Positions 54,173 through 62,661 of a stretch of DNA of 64,000 bases are shown here, one piece after another. This DNA is from JBBRCE01 sp038205115 (GTDB taxonomy: Bacteria; Planctomycetota; Planctomycetia; Pirellulales; JBBRCE01). The stretch spans positions 62,001 to 126,000 of the forward strand of contig JBBRCE010000001.1 in assembly GCA_038205115.1 (NCBI GenBank), given 5' to 3'. The translations under genes were made by a program, and so were the position numbers. The notes beneath the pieces are model-generated. The model did not search any database. It had not been told where the DNA came from and saw nothing but the letters and a program-made list of their open reading frames with translations. Position 1 is the stretch's first letter; each line of letters begins with the position of its first letter.

Positions 54173-57100
54173 ATGAGCACGCCGCCGTTTGTCCATTTGC
54201 ACTGTCACAGTCACTACAGTTTGCTCGATGGTGCTAGCGAAATCGGTCGCCTGGTCTCGCGTACCAAAGAGTGCGGCATGAACGCGCTTGCGCTCACCGA
54301 TCACGGCAATTTGCACGGCGCGCTGGAATTCTACACCAAAGCCAAGTCCGAGGGCATCAACCCGATTGTCGGTTACGAAGCCTACATTGCGCCGGATAGC
54401 CGATTTCGTCGCGATGGCGGCAGCCTCAAGGAGAATAGTTATCACCTAACGCTGCTTGCGCAAAATAAAGTTGGCTTTCGCAACCTGGTCAAAATGGCCT
54501 CGGCCGCATTTCTCGAAGGCTTTTATTTCAAGCCCCGCATCGATAAAGAACTGCTGGAGCGTCACAGCGAAGGCATCATCTGCCTGAGTGGTTGCGTCAG
54601 CAGCGAGTTGAGCCGGGCGATTCTCAAGCAGGGCGGCGCCGAGCCCGGGCAAATGTCCGAAGCTAAAGAGATTGCCGGTTGGTTTCATAAGATTTTTGGC
54701 GACCGCTATTTTGTCGAAATTCAAAACAACGGGGTGGAAGTTCAACGTCTGCAGATGGAAGGCGCCGTACAACTCGCCCGCCAGATGGGCTTGCCGCTGG
54801 TTTGCACATCCGACGCGCACTACGTCACCCAAGACGATGCAGAAGCGCAAGACGTGCTGCTGTGCATCAACACCGGCAAGTTCCGCACCGACACCAATCG
54901 GATGCGGATGGAAGGCGATCAGTTCTTTTTGCGCAGCCCTGCCGAAATGCACGCCGCGTTCAAAGGCCATGAAGAAGCTCTGAAGCAAAGCCAATTGATT
55001 GCTGACAGCGTCAACATCGAACTTGATCTCGGCAAGCGGCATTTTCCTAACTACACGCCGCCCGATCAGCAAACGCCCACCGACTACTTGCGCAAGCTCT
55101 GCCTGACCGGGCTGCACGATCGCTACCAAGGCGTGGAGGATCGCTGGGAGAACGGCCAACTCAACCAAGAAGTCATGGATCGGCTGGATCGCGAAATTGG
55201 CGTCATCGATAAGCTCGGCTTTCCGAACTACTTTTTGATCGTGTGGGATTTTGTCCGCCACTCGCGCGAGTTGGGCATTCCGGCCACCGCCAGAGGTTCA
55301 GGCGTGGGCTCGCTGGTCTCGTACGCGCTGTATTTAAGCCACGTTTGCCCCTTGCGATACAACTTGCTGTTCGAGCGTTTTCTGGACATCAATCGGCTGG
55401 AAGCGCCGGATATTGACATCGATTTTTGCAAGGATCGCCGTGGCGAAGTGATCCAGTACGTGAAGGACAAATACGGTGCCGCAAACGTCGCGCAGATCGG
55501 CACCTTTGGCACGCTGGCCGCGCGGGCGGCCATTCGCGATGTGGGCCGCGCCATGGGTTTGCCGATTCCACGCGTCGATGCCATCGTTGCCATGGTGCCG
55601 GACGTGCTGGGCATCGAGTTACAAGATGCGCTGGTCTTGAACGACAATCCTAAAAAGGCTGGCTGCTTCAGCGCCGATCTCCGCAAATCTTACGACACCG
55701 ATCCGCAAGTTCATGAGCTGCTCAATCTGGCGCTCAAGATCGAAGGTCTGGCGCGCAACGTGGGCACGCATGCCGCCGCGGTGGTGATTGCCGACCGTCC
55801 GCTCGACGAATATGTGCCGCTGCAGCGCGTGACCGGCAAAGACGAAGTTATCACGCAGTGGGCGATGGGCGACGTTGAACGCGCCGGACTGCTGAAAATG
55901 GACTTCCTCGGTCTGAAAAACCTGACGGTGCTCAGCAAGGCCGTCGATCTGATCCAGCAAACCACCGGTATCAAGGTCGATCCGTACCAATTCCCGATCG
56001 ACGACCAGCCCACGTTTGCGCTGCTTTGTCGCGGCGAAACCAAAGGCATCTTCCAGTTGGAAAGCGGCGGCATTCGCGATCTGCTGCAGAAGATGAAGCC
56101 CGATCATTTTCGCGACATCATCGCCACCAACGCGCTCTATCGGCCGGGTCCGCTCGAGGGCGGCATGGTTGACGATTACGTGCAGGTCAAGCATGGCCGC
56201 AAGCAGGCCACGTATCTGCACCCCGTGATGAAAGAAATCTTGGAAGAAACCCACGGCGTGATGGTTTACCAAGAGCAGGTGATGTTGATTCTCAACCGTC
56301 TCGGCGAAATCGATTTATCCAGCGCCTACAGTTGCATCAAAGCCATCAGTAAAAAGCAACTGCCCAAGATCGCCAAGTTCCGCGAGGAATTCGTGGTCGG
56401 ATCCACCGCCAAAGGTTTGACCAAAACGCAGGCCACCGAACTGTTCGAGATGATCGAAAAGTTCGCCGGTTACGGCTTCAACAAGAGCCATAGCACGGCC
56501 TACGCTCTGATTGCATATATGACCGCCTATCTCAAGGCGCATTACCCGGTGGAGTTCATGGCGGCGCTGCTCTCGGGCGACATCGCCGGCCGCAACTTCA
56601 AAAAGAAAGATGGGTTGGTCGAACATATTGAAGATTGCCGGCGGATGAACATCGATGTGCGGCCGCCCAACGTCAATGCGTCCGAAGGCGACTTCGCTGT
56701 GAGCGACGCCAAAATTTACTTTGGACTCTCCGCCATCAAAGGCTGTGGCGGACAGGCGGCCGACGCCGTTGCCGCCGCGCGCAAGTTGGGCGGACCCTTC
56801 CGCGACCTGTTCGATTTTTGCGAGCGCGTCGATACCGGCAGCGTCAATCGCGCCGGAATCGAAAGTCTCATTAAGGCTGGCGCTTTCGACGCGCTGGGCG
56901 GGCGACGAGCGCAGTATCTATCGGTGCTGGAGCGCGCCATTCAAGGCGGCGCGTCGGCGGCCGCTAATCGACGCTCGGGACAAAAAGGCTTGTTCGAAGA
57001 ACTCGATGAGCCCGAAGCCGAACCGGCCGCCATCATGCCGGACGTGCCCGAGTGGAACGAACGCGAACGACTTGCCGGCGAAAAAGAGGTGCTGGGCTTT

Positions 57101-57892
57101 TATCTCAGCAGTCATCCGCTGGCCGAATACGTTTCGACGCTGGCCACGTTCTGTTCGCATTCCAGCAGCAACATTGCCGCGCAGCCGCACAAGAGCGAAG
57201 TGCTGTTGGGCGGAATGCTGGCCGCGCTAAAATTTTCCAACACCAAAAACCCGCGCCCCGGCAGCACCAACACGCGCTACGTAATGTTCGATCTGGAAGA
57301 CATGGACGGCATCGTCCGCTGCATCCTCTGGCCGGAAGAATTTGCCAACTACGGGCAAATGGTCGAGGCCGACGCCGTGATGGCCGTGCGCGGCAGCGTC
57401 GATCGCCGCCCTGGCAGCGAAGAAACCAATCTGGTGGTTAACGAACTGATTCCACTAGCCGACCTGGCCACCCGCTACACGCGCGGCGTCGTGATCCGCG
57501 TGAACGAATCTTCGCCAGCGGGTGGAGCGAATTCCAGCGACACATCGGCAGACGCAGCAGCCGACGTCAGCCCCGTGACCAGCGGCAACGGCAACGGCAG
57601 TTCGCATGGCGTTGCCGCAGCGCTGGGCAAACCGCCGATCGATGCAAAGACGCTGGAGCGCTTGCTGGAAATTGTTCGCGGCTATCCAGGCACGTGCGAA
57701 TTGCAACTGGTGGTTTGCCTGGCCGATGGCGGCAAGGCGTATCTGAAGAGCGAATCGCTGAAGGTTGAAGTCACGCCGGAATTCCGCGCCCGAGTTGACG
57801 ACTTGCTTGGCCCCGGCAATTTCCACTTACTGGCCGCGCCGCCCAAGCCCAAAGAAAACAGCGGCGGTCGCGGGAATTTCCGCCGCGGCTAA
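54173..57892 (+). CDS. dnaE: DNA polymerase III alpha subunit
   Basis: 1239 residues, the catalytic subunit of the replicative polymerase. The start at 54173 (MSTPPFVHLHCHSHYSLLDG) has AAGGA eight bases upstream; 54134 is not needed. PHP domain about 1-280. Polymerase palm/fingers: APDIDIDFCKDRRGEVI with catalytic D413 and D415, LLKMDFLGLKNLTVL with the third Asp, and YRPGPLEGGMVDDYVQVKHGR in the fingers. Tandem HhH region with YGFNKSHSTAYALIAYMTAYLK, OB-fold MFDLEDMDGIVRCILWPEEF, and a C-terminal domain with a Ser/Gly-rich linker (about 1120-1155). Length and order fit a DnaE1. Monocistronic; the esterase gene follows after 133 bases. Confidence 0.97.
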   Translation: MSTPPFVHLHCHSHYSLLDGASEIGRLVSRTKECGMNALALTDHGNLHGALEFYTKAKSEGINPIVGYEAYIAPDSRFRRDGGSLKENSYHLTLLAQNKVGFRNLVKMASAAFLEGFYFKPRIDKELLERHSEGIICLSGCVSSELSRAILKQGGAEPGQMSEAKEIAGWFHKIFGDRYFVEIQNNGVEVQRLQMEGAVQLARQMGLPLVCTSDAHYVTQDDAEAQDVLLCINTGKFRTDTNRMRMEGDQFFLRSPAEMHAAFKGHEEALKQSQLIADSVNIELDLGKRHFPNYTPPDQQTPTDYLRKLCLTGLHDRYQGVEDRWENGQLNQEVMDRLDREIGVIDKLGFPNYFLIVWDFVRHSRELGIPATARGSGVGSLVSYALYLSHVCPLRYNLLFERFLDINRLEAPDIDIDFCKDRRGEVIQYVKDKYGAANVAQIGTFGTLAARAAIRDVGRAMGLPIPRVDAIVAMVPDVLGIELQDALVLNDNPKKAGCFSADLRKSYDTDPQVHELLNLALKIEGLARNVGTHAAAVVIADRPLDEYVPLQRVTGKDEVITQWAMGDVERAGLLKMDFLGLKNLTVLSKAVDLIQQTTGIKVDPYQFPIDDQPTFALLCRGETKGIFQLESGGIRDLLQKMKPDHFRDIIATNALYRPGPLEGGMVDDYVQVKHGRKQATYLHPVMKEILEETHGVMVYQEQVMLILNRLGEIDLSSAYSCIKAISKKQLPKIAKFREEFVVGSTAKGLTKTQATELFEMIEKFAGYGFNKSHSTAYALIAYMTAYLKAHYPVEFMAALLSGDIAGRNFKKKDGLVEHIEDCRRMNIDVRPPNVNASEGDFAVSDAKIYFGLSAIKGCGGQAADAVAAARKLGGPFRDLFDFCERVDTGSVNRAGIESLIKAGAFDALGGRRAQYLSVLERAIQGGASAAANRRSGQKGLFEELDEPEAEPAAIMPDVPEWNERERLAGEKEVLGFYLSSHPLAEYVSTLATFCSHSSSNIAAQPHKSEVLLGGMLAALKFSNTKNPRPGSTNTRYVMFDLEDMDGIVRCILWPEEFANYGQMVEADAVMAVRGSVDRRPGSEETNLVVNELIPLADLATRYTRGVVIRVNESSPAGGANSSDTSADAAADVSPVTSGNGNGSSHGVAAALGKPPIDAKTLERLLEIVRGYPGTCELQLVVCLADGGKAYLKSESLKVEVTPEFRARVDDLLGPGNFHLLAAPPKPKENSGGRGNFRRG

Positions 57893-58025
57893 GTTCGCGC
57901 GCCGCAGCGCTGCTATCACCGCGCTTGCAACAGGGTCTGTGGTTTGGCAGACTACAGGTTGCGCCGGATTCGAGCCGGCGCGGGGCGCGCCGCTGCTTTG
58001 CCGAACCTGCCAGGAAATCGTTTCG

Positions 58026-58808
58026 ATGTCTGCTCTGTTACTCACGCTGACCGTTTTTCTAATGCCTGCCGACAGCACCGATCCGGCCAAAATCTACGAG
58101 CAGCGGACCTACAAGCCGACGTCAACGGAGCAGCCAGAAGTTGAGTTTAAATATCGCTTGCTGAAGCCAGCAAAAATCGACGCCGGCAAAAAATATCCGC
58201 TAGTGCTGTTTTTGCATGGTGCGGGCGAGCGTGGATCGGACAACGTCGCGCAGCTCAAGTCGTTTCCGACGGTGATCGCCACGGACGAAAATCGCGAAAA
58301 ATACCCCTGCTTCGTGTTGGCGCCCCAATGCCGCGCCGATAAAAAATGGTCGGACGTCAATTGGTCGGACCCCACTTCGCAACCGCTGCCGGAGAAGCCG
58401 AGCGAAGATCTGCAGGCGGCGCTCGCGGAACTCAAGGCGGTCTGCAACGCGGAGCCGGTCGACGAGAATCGCATTTATCTGACCGGGCTTTCGATGGGCG
58501 GCTACGGATCGTGGGATTTGGCCGAGCGAATGCCAGAGCACTTTGCGGCTGTTGCGCCCATTTGCGGCGGAGGCGACAACAGCAAGGCCGATAAACTCGT
58601 CAAGCTGCCCATCTATTGCTACCACGGCGATCAAGATCAAGCCGTGCCGGTCGTGCGCTCGCGGGGAATGATCGAAGCCATCACCAAAGCGGGCGGACAT
58701 CCCAAGTACCGGGAACTATCGGGCATTGGCCACAATTGTTGGGATCGCGCGTACAGCGACGCCGATGGCGTAATCCCGTGGATGTTTGAGCAAGTCAAGA
58801 AGCCGTAG
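58026..58808 (+). CDS. exported alpha/beta-hydrolase (esterase type)
   Basis: 260 residues, serine hydrolase of the prolyl-oligopeptidase/PHB-depolymerase-like group often found secreted in planctomycetes. The start is the ATG at 58026 (MSALLLTLTVFLMPADS), with AGGAAA nine bases upstream; the longer frame runs back into dnaE and is rejected. A short signal sequence is likely. The nucleophile is in YLTGLSMGGYGSWDLA (GxSxG), the acid in YHGDQDQAVPVV and the His in SGIGHNCW. The oxyanion strand is LVLFLHGAGERG. Substrate unknown; carbohydrate esters are likely. Followed by a minisatellite and a terminator. Confidence 0.85.
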   Translation: MSALLLTLTVFLMPADSTDPAKIYEQRTYKPTSTEQPEVEFKYRLLKPAKIDAGKKYPLVLFLHGAGERGSDNVAQLKSFPTVIATDENREKYPCFVLAPQCRADKKWSDVNWSDPTSQPLPEKPSEDLQAALAELKAVCNAEPVDENRIYLTGLSMGGYGSWDLAERMPEHFAAVAPICGGGDNSKADKLVKLPIYCYHGDQDQAVPVVRSRGMIEAITKAGGHPKYRELSGIGHNCWDRAYSDADGVIPWMFEQVKKP

Positions 58809-58824
58809 TCCGGCGGTCCGTGCG

Positions 58825-58924
58825 CTGCGATTCAACAGCGCGCTATGTGTCGCGTTGCAACAGCGCGCTATGTGTTGCGATTCAACAGCCCGCTATGTGT
58901 TGCGTTGCGACAGCGCAACGCCTG
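58825..58924. repeat. 25-bp tandem repeat, about four copies
   Basis: Units at 58825-58849, 58850-58874, 58875-58899 and the diverged 58900-58924. The shared core is CAACAGCGCGCTATGTG, with each unit starting TGCG(A/T)T. It lies between the esterase stop and its terminator, in a non-coding stretch. A short plus-strand frame through it encodes only a by-product repeat. Confidence 0.85.
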
Positions 58925-58936
58925 CTGAAATCAACA

Positions 58937-58971
58937 AAACCTCGGCGGAAATCGAATTTCCGCCGAGGTTT
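58937..58971 (+). terminator. strong hairpin terminator between convergent genes
   Basis: A perfect 16-bp stem (58937-58952 with 58956-58971) and a 3-base loop CGA. The right arm ends GTTT and the left arm begins AAAC, so it could stop transcription from both the esterase gene (plus) and the Cys-Cys protein gene (minus, stop at 59004). Confidence 0.8.
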
Positions 58972-59003
58972 CTCATTGCACCGCTTCAATTCGCGGGCGG
59001 CGA

Positions 59004-59459
59004 TTAGCCTTGATCCGTGAGATCGCAGTAATCGTTGCCTTGCGAGCAGCAGTCGCTACCATCCAAGCAGCAGTCGCTACCATCCAAGCAGCAGTCGGCC
59101 GCTACGATCTTGCTCTCAGCCTTCAAGCAGCAGTCCGCATGCGCCGCTGTCTTGCCGCTTCCGCAGCAGGCTTTGGCTTGTTTGCAGCAGTCGGCACCTT
59201 CGCTGCAGCACTTTTGCACCGCGGCACAGCAACCCTTGTTCTCGGCGCAGCACTTCAGACCCTGTTGGCAGCAACCCAACCGGGCATCTGCCACGCAACA
59301 TGCGCTGGTGGGATTGCAGCAGGCCAACTTGGCCGCACAGCAATCTTCCGTCTTAGCGCCGTCTGCCTTCGCATCGGCCGACTTAACTACCGGCGAAACA
59401 ACCGTTGCCGCCAAAAAACCAAAACCCAAAATCGCGCTAAAAAACAGTTTGGTAAACAT
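59004..59459 (-). CDS. exported protein of tandem Cys-Cys pairs
   Basis: 151 residues, signal peptide (MFTKLFFSAILGFGFLAATVV, cleavage around residue 27). The mature chain contains thirteen adjacent Cys-Cys pairs, spaced 5-10 residues apart with small and charged residues between (DCCAAK, ACCNP, GCCQQ, KCCAE, ACCGS), plus one last Cys. The C-terminal part has an exact internal repeat DCCLDGS. Nearly one fifth of all residues are Cys. No known domain. A metal-binding (metallothionein-like or copper/zinc sink) or heavily disulfide-bonded envelope role is inferred. GGAG precedes the ATG by about ten bases. Downstream on the same strand of a second Cys-rich exported protein gene (59599-59988). 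No homologue is recognised from memory. Confidence 0.7.
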   Translation of the reverse strand: MFTKLFFSAILGFGFLAATVVSPVVKSADAKADGAKTEDCCAAKLACCNPTSACCVADARLGCCQQGLKCCAENKGCCAAVQKCCSEGADCCKQAKACCGSGKTAAHADCCLKAESKIVAADCCLDGSDCCLDGSDCCSQGNDYCDLTDQG

Positions 59460-59598
59460 GATAAAAATTCTCCAAGTAAAAATTGCCGTTTAAGGAAACA
59501 GAAAACAGAGTTGCTCACGGCGACAATTCAAGTTGCCGCGAACACGTTTCAATAGCGGCCCAAGGGGCCAACAACAATAGAGGCGCAGGGCAGGTGCG

Positions 59599-59988
59599 TT
59601 AGCACCGCCACACGCATTGGAGAATTTGCCAGCGAGGGCCCGGCGGTAGGTAACATGCCGCAAGCCCAGAAAGCGGCACCTGGCCAACGGCCGTCGGCAA
59701 GTGCCCCACAAAACAGACGGCAACCGAGTCCGACGCCTGATCGGCCAGATTGACCGTCGACTGGATCAACACCGCATCGCGCGTACAGCAACATTCCAGC
59801 TTGGACGGCGAAGGCGAAGGCTGCGGGCAAGAAGTGTGAGTTTGGGTAACCGGAAATCGATGCTGGCAGCAGGCCGGAACCTTGGCTGCACTGCCTGATT
59901 TTGCGGCGAATGCCAAGCAACTCCCCGGCGGAAGCGCCAGGGTTAAGCTGCAAGCAAACGCGATCAGACGTAGCAAAACTTGGTTCAT
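59599..59988 (-). CDS. small exported Cys-containing protein
   Basis: 129 residues. Signal peptide MNQVLLRLIAFACSLTLALPPGSCLAFA. The mature part contains ACCQHRFP, TSCPQPSPSPSKLECCCTRDA, and further single Cys near the C-terminus (AACYLPPG, QCVWRC). The CC and CCC clusters echo the next gene on the same strand, 140 bases downstream, so the two may act together, perhaps in metal handling. No known domain. Overlapping frames on the same strand (59549-60352, 59490-59723) look like shadows. Confidence 0.55.
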   Translation of the reverse strand: MNQVLLRLIAFACSLTLALPPGSCLAFAAKSGSAAKVPACCQHRFPVTQTHTSCPQPSPSPSKLECCCTRDAVLIQSTVNLADQASDSVAVCFVGHLPTAVGQVPLSGLAACYLPPGPRWQILQCVWRC

Positions 59989-60167
59989 ACCTATCTATAC
60001 GCAAAAAGTTCGGAAATGTTACAGCACTTGCGGCGAAAAAATCGTCGAATGCGGTAAATAAATGTGCTCGATGGTTAATATCGCCTAAAATGACGGCCAG
60101 AGTCGTCCGTCGCGTACCCCGGGCGCATCGAAACCATTCGCGCGTGAAGCAGGTTAAGGAACCCGTT

Positions 60168-61262
60168 ATGAGAGTCGCTCTGCTGAGTTTGGTGTTGCCG
60201 TTTTCCCTGGTGTTGCCGGCAGTGTCGGCCGAAAAATCCGCGCCCGACGCCGAGGCTGCCATTGCCAAGGGCATCGACTTTTTGAAGACCGCGCAAGCCG
60301 ACGATGGCTCGTACAGCGCGCAATCGACGCCGGCCATCACCGCCATGGCCACCTATGCTTTGCTGCAAAACGGCCGTTCGCCCGACGATCCGCAGGTTGC
60401 CAAGGGGCTGAAGTACCTGGAAAATTTGGCCAAGGCCGACGGCGGCATCTATCGCGATAAATCGCGGTTACCGAACTACGAAACCTGCATCTGCATCGTC
60501 TGCCTTTCGGCGGCGAATAAGGACGGCCGTTATGCCAAGCTGCTCGGCTCGGCTGAAAAATACGTGAAAGGTCTGCAAACCGATGTGCAGGGCGGCAAGG
60601 CGGAAGAAAGCGTCAACTACGGCGGTTCCGGCTACGATGGCAAATCGCGGCCCGATCTTTCCAACACCGCCATGTTGATGGATGCGCTGGAAGCGGCCGG
60701 CGACAGTTCCAAGGACGAAGCCGTGCAGCGCGCATTGATCTTTGTTTCTCGCTGCCAGAATCTGGAAACGGCCAACACCATTACCAAGTTCGCCGCCAAA
60801 AATCCCGATGGCGGTTTCTTTTATTCGCCCGCCGGCCAAGGCGAAAGCAAGGCCGGCAAAACCGACGAGGGCGCACTGCGCAGCCAAGGCTCCATGACCT
60901 ACGCCGGGCTCAAGAGCATGGTCTTTGCCGGCCTCACGGCGGACGACCCGCGCGTCAAGGCAGCGCTCAGTTGGGCAAAAAAGAATTACACCACCGAGGA
61001 AAACCCCGGCATGGGTCAGTCGGGCGTTTATTACTACTATCACTTAATGGCCAAATCGCTCGCTGCGCTCAAGCAGGACACCTTCGGAGATGCCCAAGGC
61101 GTCAAACACGATTGGCGCAAGGAATTGGCCGCCGAACTGGTCAAACGGCAGAAGCCGGATGGATCGTGGTCCAACACCAATAAGCAGTTTATGGAGAACG
61201 ACGCCAATCTGGCAACCAGCTTTGCACTGCTGACCTTGGCTTACTGCAAAGACGTCAAGTAG
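60168..61262 (+). CDS. exported prenyltransferase/squalene-oxidase repeat protein
   Basis: 364 residues, signal peptide (MRVALLSLVLPFSLVLPAVSA). The mature part is an alpha/alpha-toroid of the squalene-hopene cyclase/prenyltransferase repeat type: QADDGSYSAQSTPAITAMATYALLQNG, GGFFYSPAGQ with YAGLKSMVFAG, and KPDGSWSNTNKQFMENDANLATSFALL show the QxxDGSW-like repeats. No DxDD catalytic motif of cyclases is present, so enzymatic activity is doubtful; several planctomycete secreted members of this fold are of unknown role. The start at 60168 has AAGGA eight bases upstream; the frame open from 59901 is not supported. Divergent from the Cys-Cys genes. Confidence 0.8.
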   Translation: MRVALLSLVLPFSLVLPAVSAEKSAPDAEAAIAKGIDFLKTAQADDGSYSAQSTPAITAMATYALLQNGRSPDDPQVAKGLKYLENLAKADGGIYRDKSRLPNYETCICIVCLSAANKDGRYAKLLGSAEKYVKGLQTDVQGGKAEESVNYGGSGYDGKSRPDLSNTAMLMDALEAAGDSSKDEAVQRALIFVSRCQNLETANTITKFAAKNPDGGFFYSPAGQGESKAGKTDEGALRSQGSMTYAGLKSMVFAGLTADDPRVKAALSWAKKNYTTEENPGMGQSGVYYYYHLMAKSLAALKQDTFGDAQGVKHDWRKELAAELVKRQKPDGSWSNTNKQFMENDANLATSFALLTLAYCKDVK

Positions 61263-61538
61263 CCTGCAAAATCGAGGCGAGAGTTGTAATTGCCGCCATG
61301 GCCGCAGAATGCCCTACGGGTGCAGCGGCCGGTTCTGACGTTTGAACCGCTGGTTTCAGCCGTCAAAACCGCAATCATTGCTAGGTTTTGGCCGAATGGC
61401 AATTTTTTACCTCACATAGACATGCGGTTTTCCGCATGAAACGGCCGATCGCGGAATTGCAAGTTAGGTTATCAATGCGGTCAACTCTGTTTTTAAAACC
61501 ATTCCCGTAAACCGGGAACCAAATTGGGATGCTCATCA
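61263..61538. other. intergenic region with hairpin upstream of the pilin
   Basis: 276 bases without a gene. CATGCGG-TTTT-CCGCATG at 61421-61438 is a perfect 7-bp stem with a TTTT loop, about 100 bases upstream of the pilin ATG. A TGACG/CGTCA pairing spans about 61338-61366. One may terminate the upstream gene or regulate the pilin. Confidence 0.4.
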
Positions 61539-61718
61539 ATGGCTTCACTTTTCGATAAGGCGGCGCGTTTTTTAAGATCTGAAGACGGGCCTACAGCGGT
61601 TGAATACGCGGTGATGTTGGCATTGATCGTGATCGTCTGCCTAACGGCCATCACTTCGATCGGCAGCAACGCAAAGACCACGTTTACCCGCACCGCGAAT
61701 TCGATCTCCGGCAGCTAA
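61539..61718 (+). CDS. Flp-type (type IVb) pilin
   Basis: 59 residues. A short charged leader ends at G17, followed by PTAVEYAVMLALIVIVCLTAIT, the cleavage and hydrophobic helix of Flp/Fap pilins; Glu at +5 after the cleaved Gly (E22) is conserved. Substrate of a TadV/CpaA-type prepilin peptidase and polymerised by a Tad machinery, which is not encoded nearby. The start is at 61539 with GGGATG upstream; a TTG at 61524 is an alternative. A terminator follows directly, so it is monocistronic, as highly expressed pilins often are. Its mature subunit would be about 42 residues. Confidence 0.9.
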   Translation: MASLFDKAARFLRSEDGPTAVEYAVMLALIVIVCLTAITSIGSNAKTTFTRTANSISGS

Positions 61719-61749
61719 TCCGTCAACTATCTGTACTGCATACTTGATT

Positions 61750-61799
61750 CGCCCGACGCTGCCTCATTTAATACAGGCAGTGTCGGGCGTTTCTGTTTT
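61750..61799 (+). terminator. intrinsic terminator after the Flp pilin
   Basis: A 15-bp stem with one G-U pair (61750-61764 with 61775-61789), a 10-base loop and a T-rich tail (TTTCTGTTTTC), 32 bases after the pilin stop. Confidence 0.9.
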
Positions 61800-61819
61800 C
61801 CTATGGCGGGGAGCTTACC

Positions 61820-62497
61820 ATGCGGCCACTGGCGTGCGCAGTTTTGTTGGCGGGTTTGAGTAGCATTCTGACAACTAGCGCTCAAGCGCAGCCAGGCCGG
61901 CAGCGGGACAACAAACCGTCCGCGGCAGGCAAGCCAATGTCCAGCGATCCCAAGGTACTCTCCGCCTATTCAACCTTTGTCAGCACCGTCGAAGGTTACG
62001 CCGCCGAGTACGAAAAGAACAAGCAGACCGAAAAGGCGCGGGCCTGCTACGAAGAAATCTTGCGAATCGTGCCCGACTATCCCAAAGCTAAAGAGAAAGT
62101 CCGACTGCTCACCGAGCAAGAATACACGGCAGACTTAAAAGTGGTCGACGTGCAAGCCAACGAAGAATGGCAAGACTCCGGCATCAGTGTCGTGCCGGGC
62201 AAACCCATTCGCATCGTGGCCAGCGGCGCCTGGACCATTTCTTACACGCAAAAAGTTGGCCCGGCCGGTATCGAAATTCCCGGCGGCATGCGCGATATGA
62301 ATCCGGGGCAACTGGTGGGCATGATCGCCGCCACGCCACGCGAGACCAATCAAAAGACGTTTGCCATTGGCGAAAAGCTCGATACCACGCCCGAACACGC
62401 CGGCCATTTGTTCTTGCGAATGTTCTCGCCAGCCGTCAAACAGAATACGGGCAAACTGACCGTGCAAATCTCCGGCACGTTCGAGCGCAGCAAATAA
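61820..62497 (+). CDS. exported TPR and LecA-like beta-sandwich protein
   Basis: 225 residues, signal peptide (MRPLACAVLLAGLSSILTTSAQA). A TPR-like helix pair (YEKNKQTEKARACYEEILRIVPDYPKA, about 65-91) leads into a C-terminal domain (about 105-222) that resembles the PA-I/LecA galactose-lectin fold: WQDSGISVVPGKPIRIVASGAWT, then GP-x-G, LVGMIAAT, FAIGEKLDT and GHLFLRMFSP followed by TGKLTVQISG. Carbohydrate binding at the cell surface is plausible. No transmembrane anchor is seen. It starts 20 bases after the pilin terminator. Confidence 0.6.
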   Translation: MRPLACAVLLAGLSSILTTSAQAQPGRQRDNKPSAAGKPMSSDPKVLSAYSTFVSTVEGYAAEYEKNKQTEKARACYEEILRIVPDYPKAKEKVRLLTEQEYTADLKVVDVQANEEWQDSGISVVPGKPIRIVASGAWTISYTQKVGPAGIEIPGGMRDMNPGQLVGMIAATPRETNQKTFAIGEKLDTTPEHAGHLFLRMFSPAVKQNTGKLTVQISGTFERSK

Positions 62498-62661
62498 TTG
62501 CCGGCGTTGCTGGCGGCGACACCGTCCGCTAGCGTTCTTCACGATTTTGACGCCAAACCGCTCTGGCACCGGCTGGCCTGTCGAACTATACTTCGCGACC
62601 TATTTTTGAGACCGCCGTTAGGCGGGTCGCTTTCGGCATTCGCCAACGTAGTTCATTTGCC

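Noticed and set aside
57961..57981. T-arm-like hairpin suggesting a tRNA after dnaE
   Set aside because: The loop is ATTCGAG rather than TTCRANY, and no acceptor, D or 7-base anticodon arms can be drawn around it.
57765..58025. N-terminal extension of the esterase frame into dnaE
   Set aside because: The ATG at 58026 has a good ribosome site and signal peptide; the extension is the shadow of dnaE.
58786..59020. Cys-containing plus-strand frames across the 25-bp repeat
   Set aside because: They are simple translations of the repeat and have no start signal.
59549..60352. 267-codon minus-strand frame overlapping two genes
   Set aside because: It runs opposite the squalene-repeat gene start and overlaps the better supported 59599-59988 frame, without signal peptide or start site.
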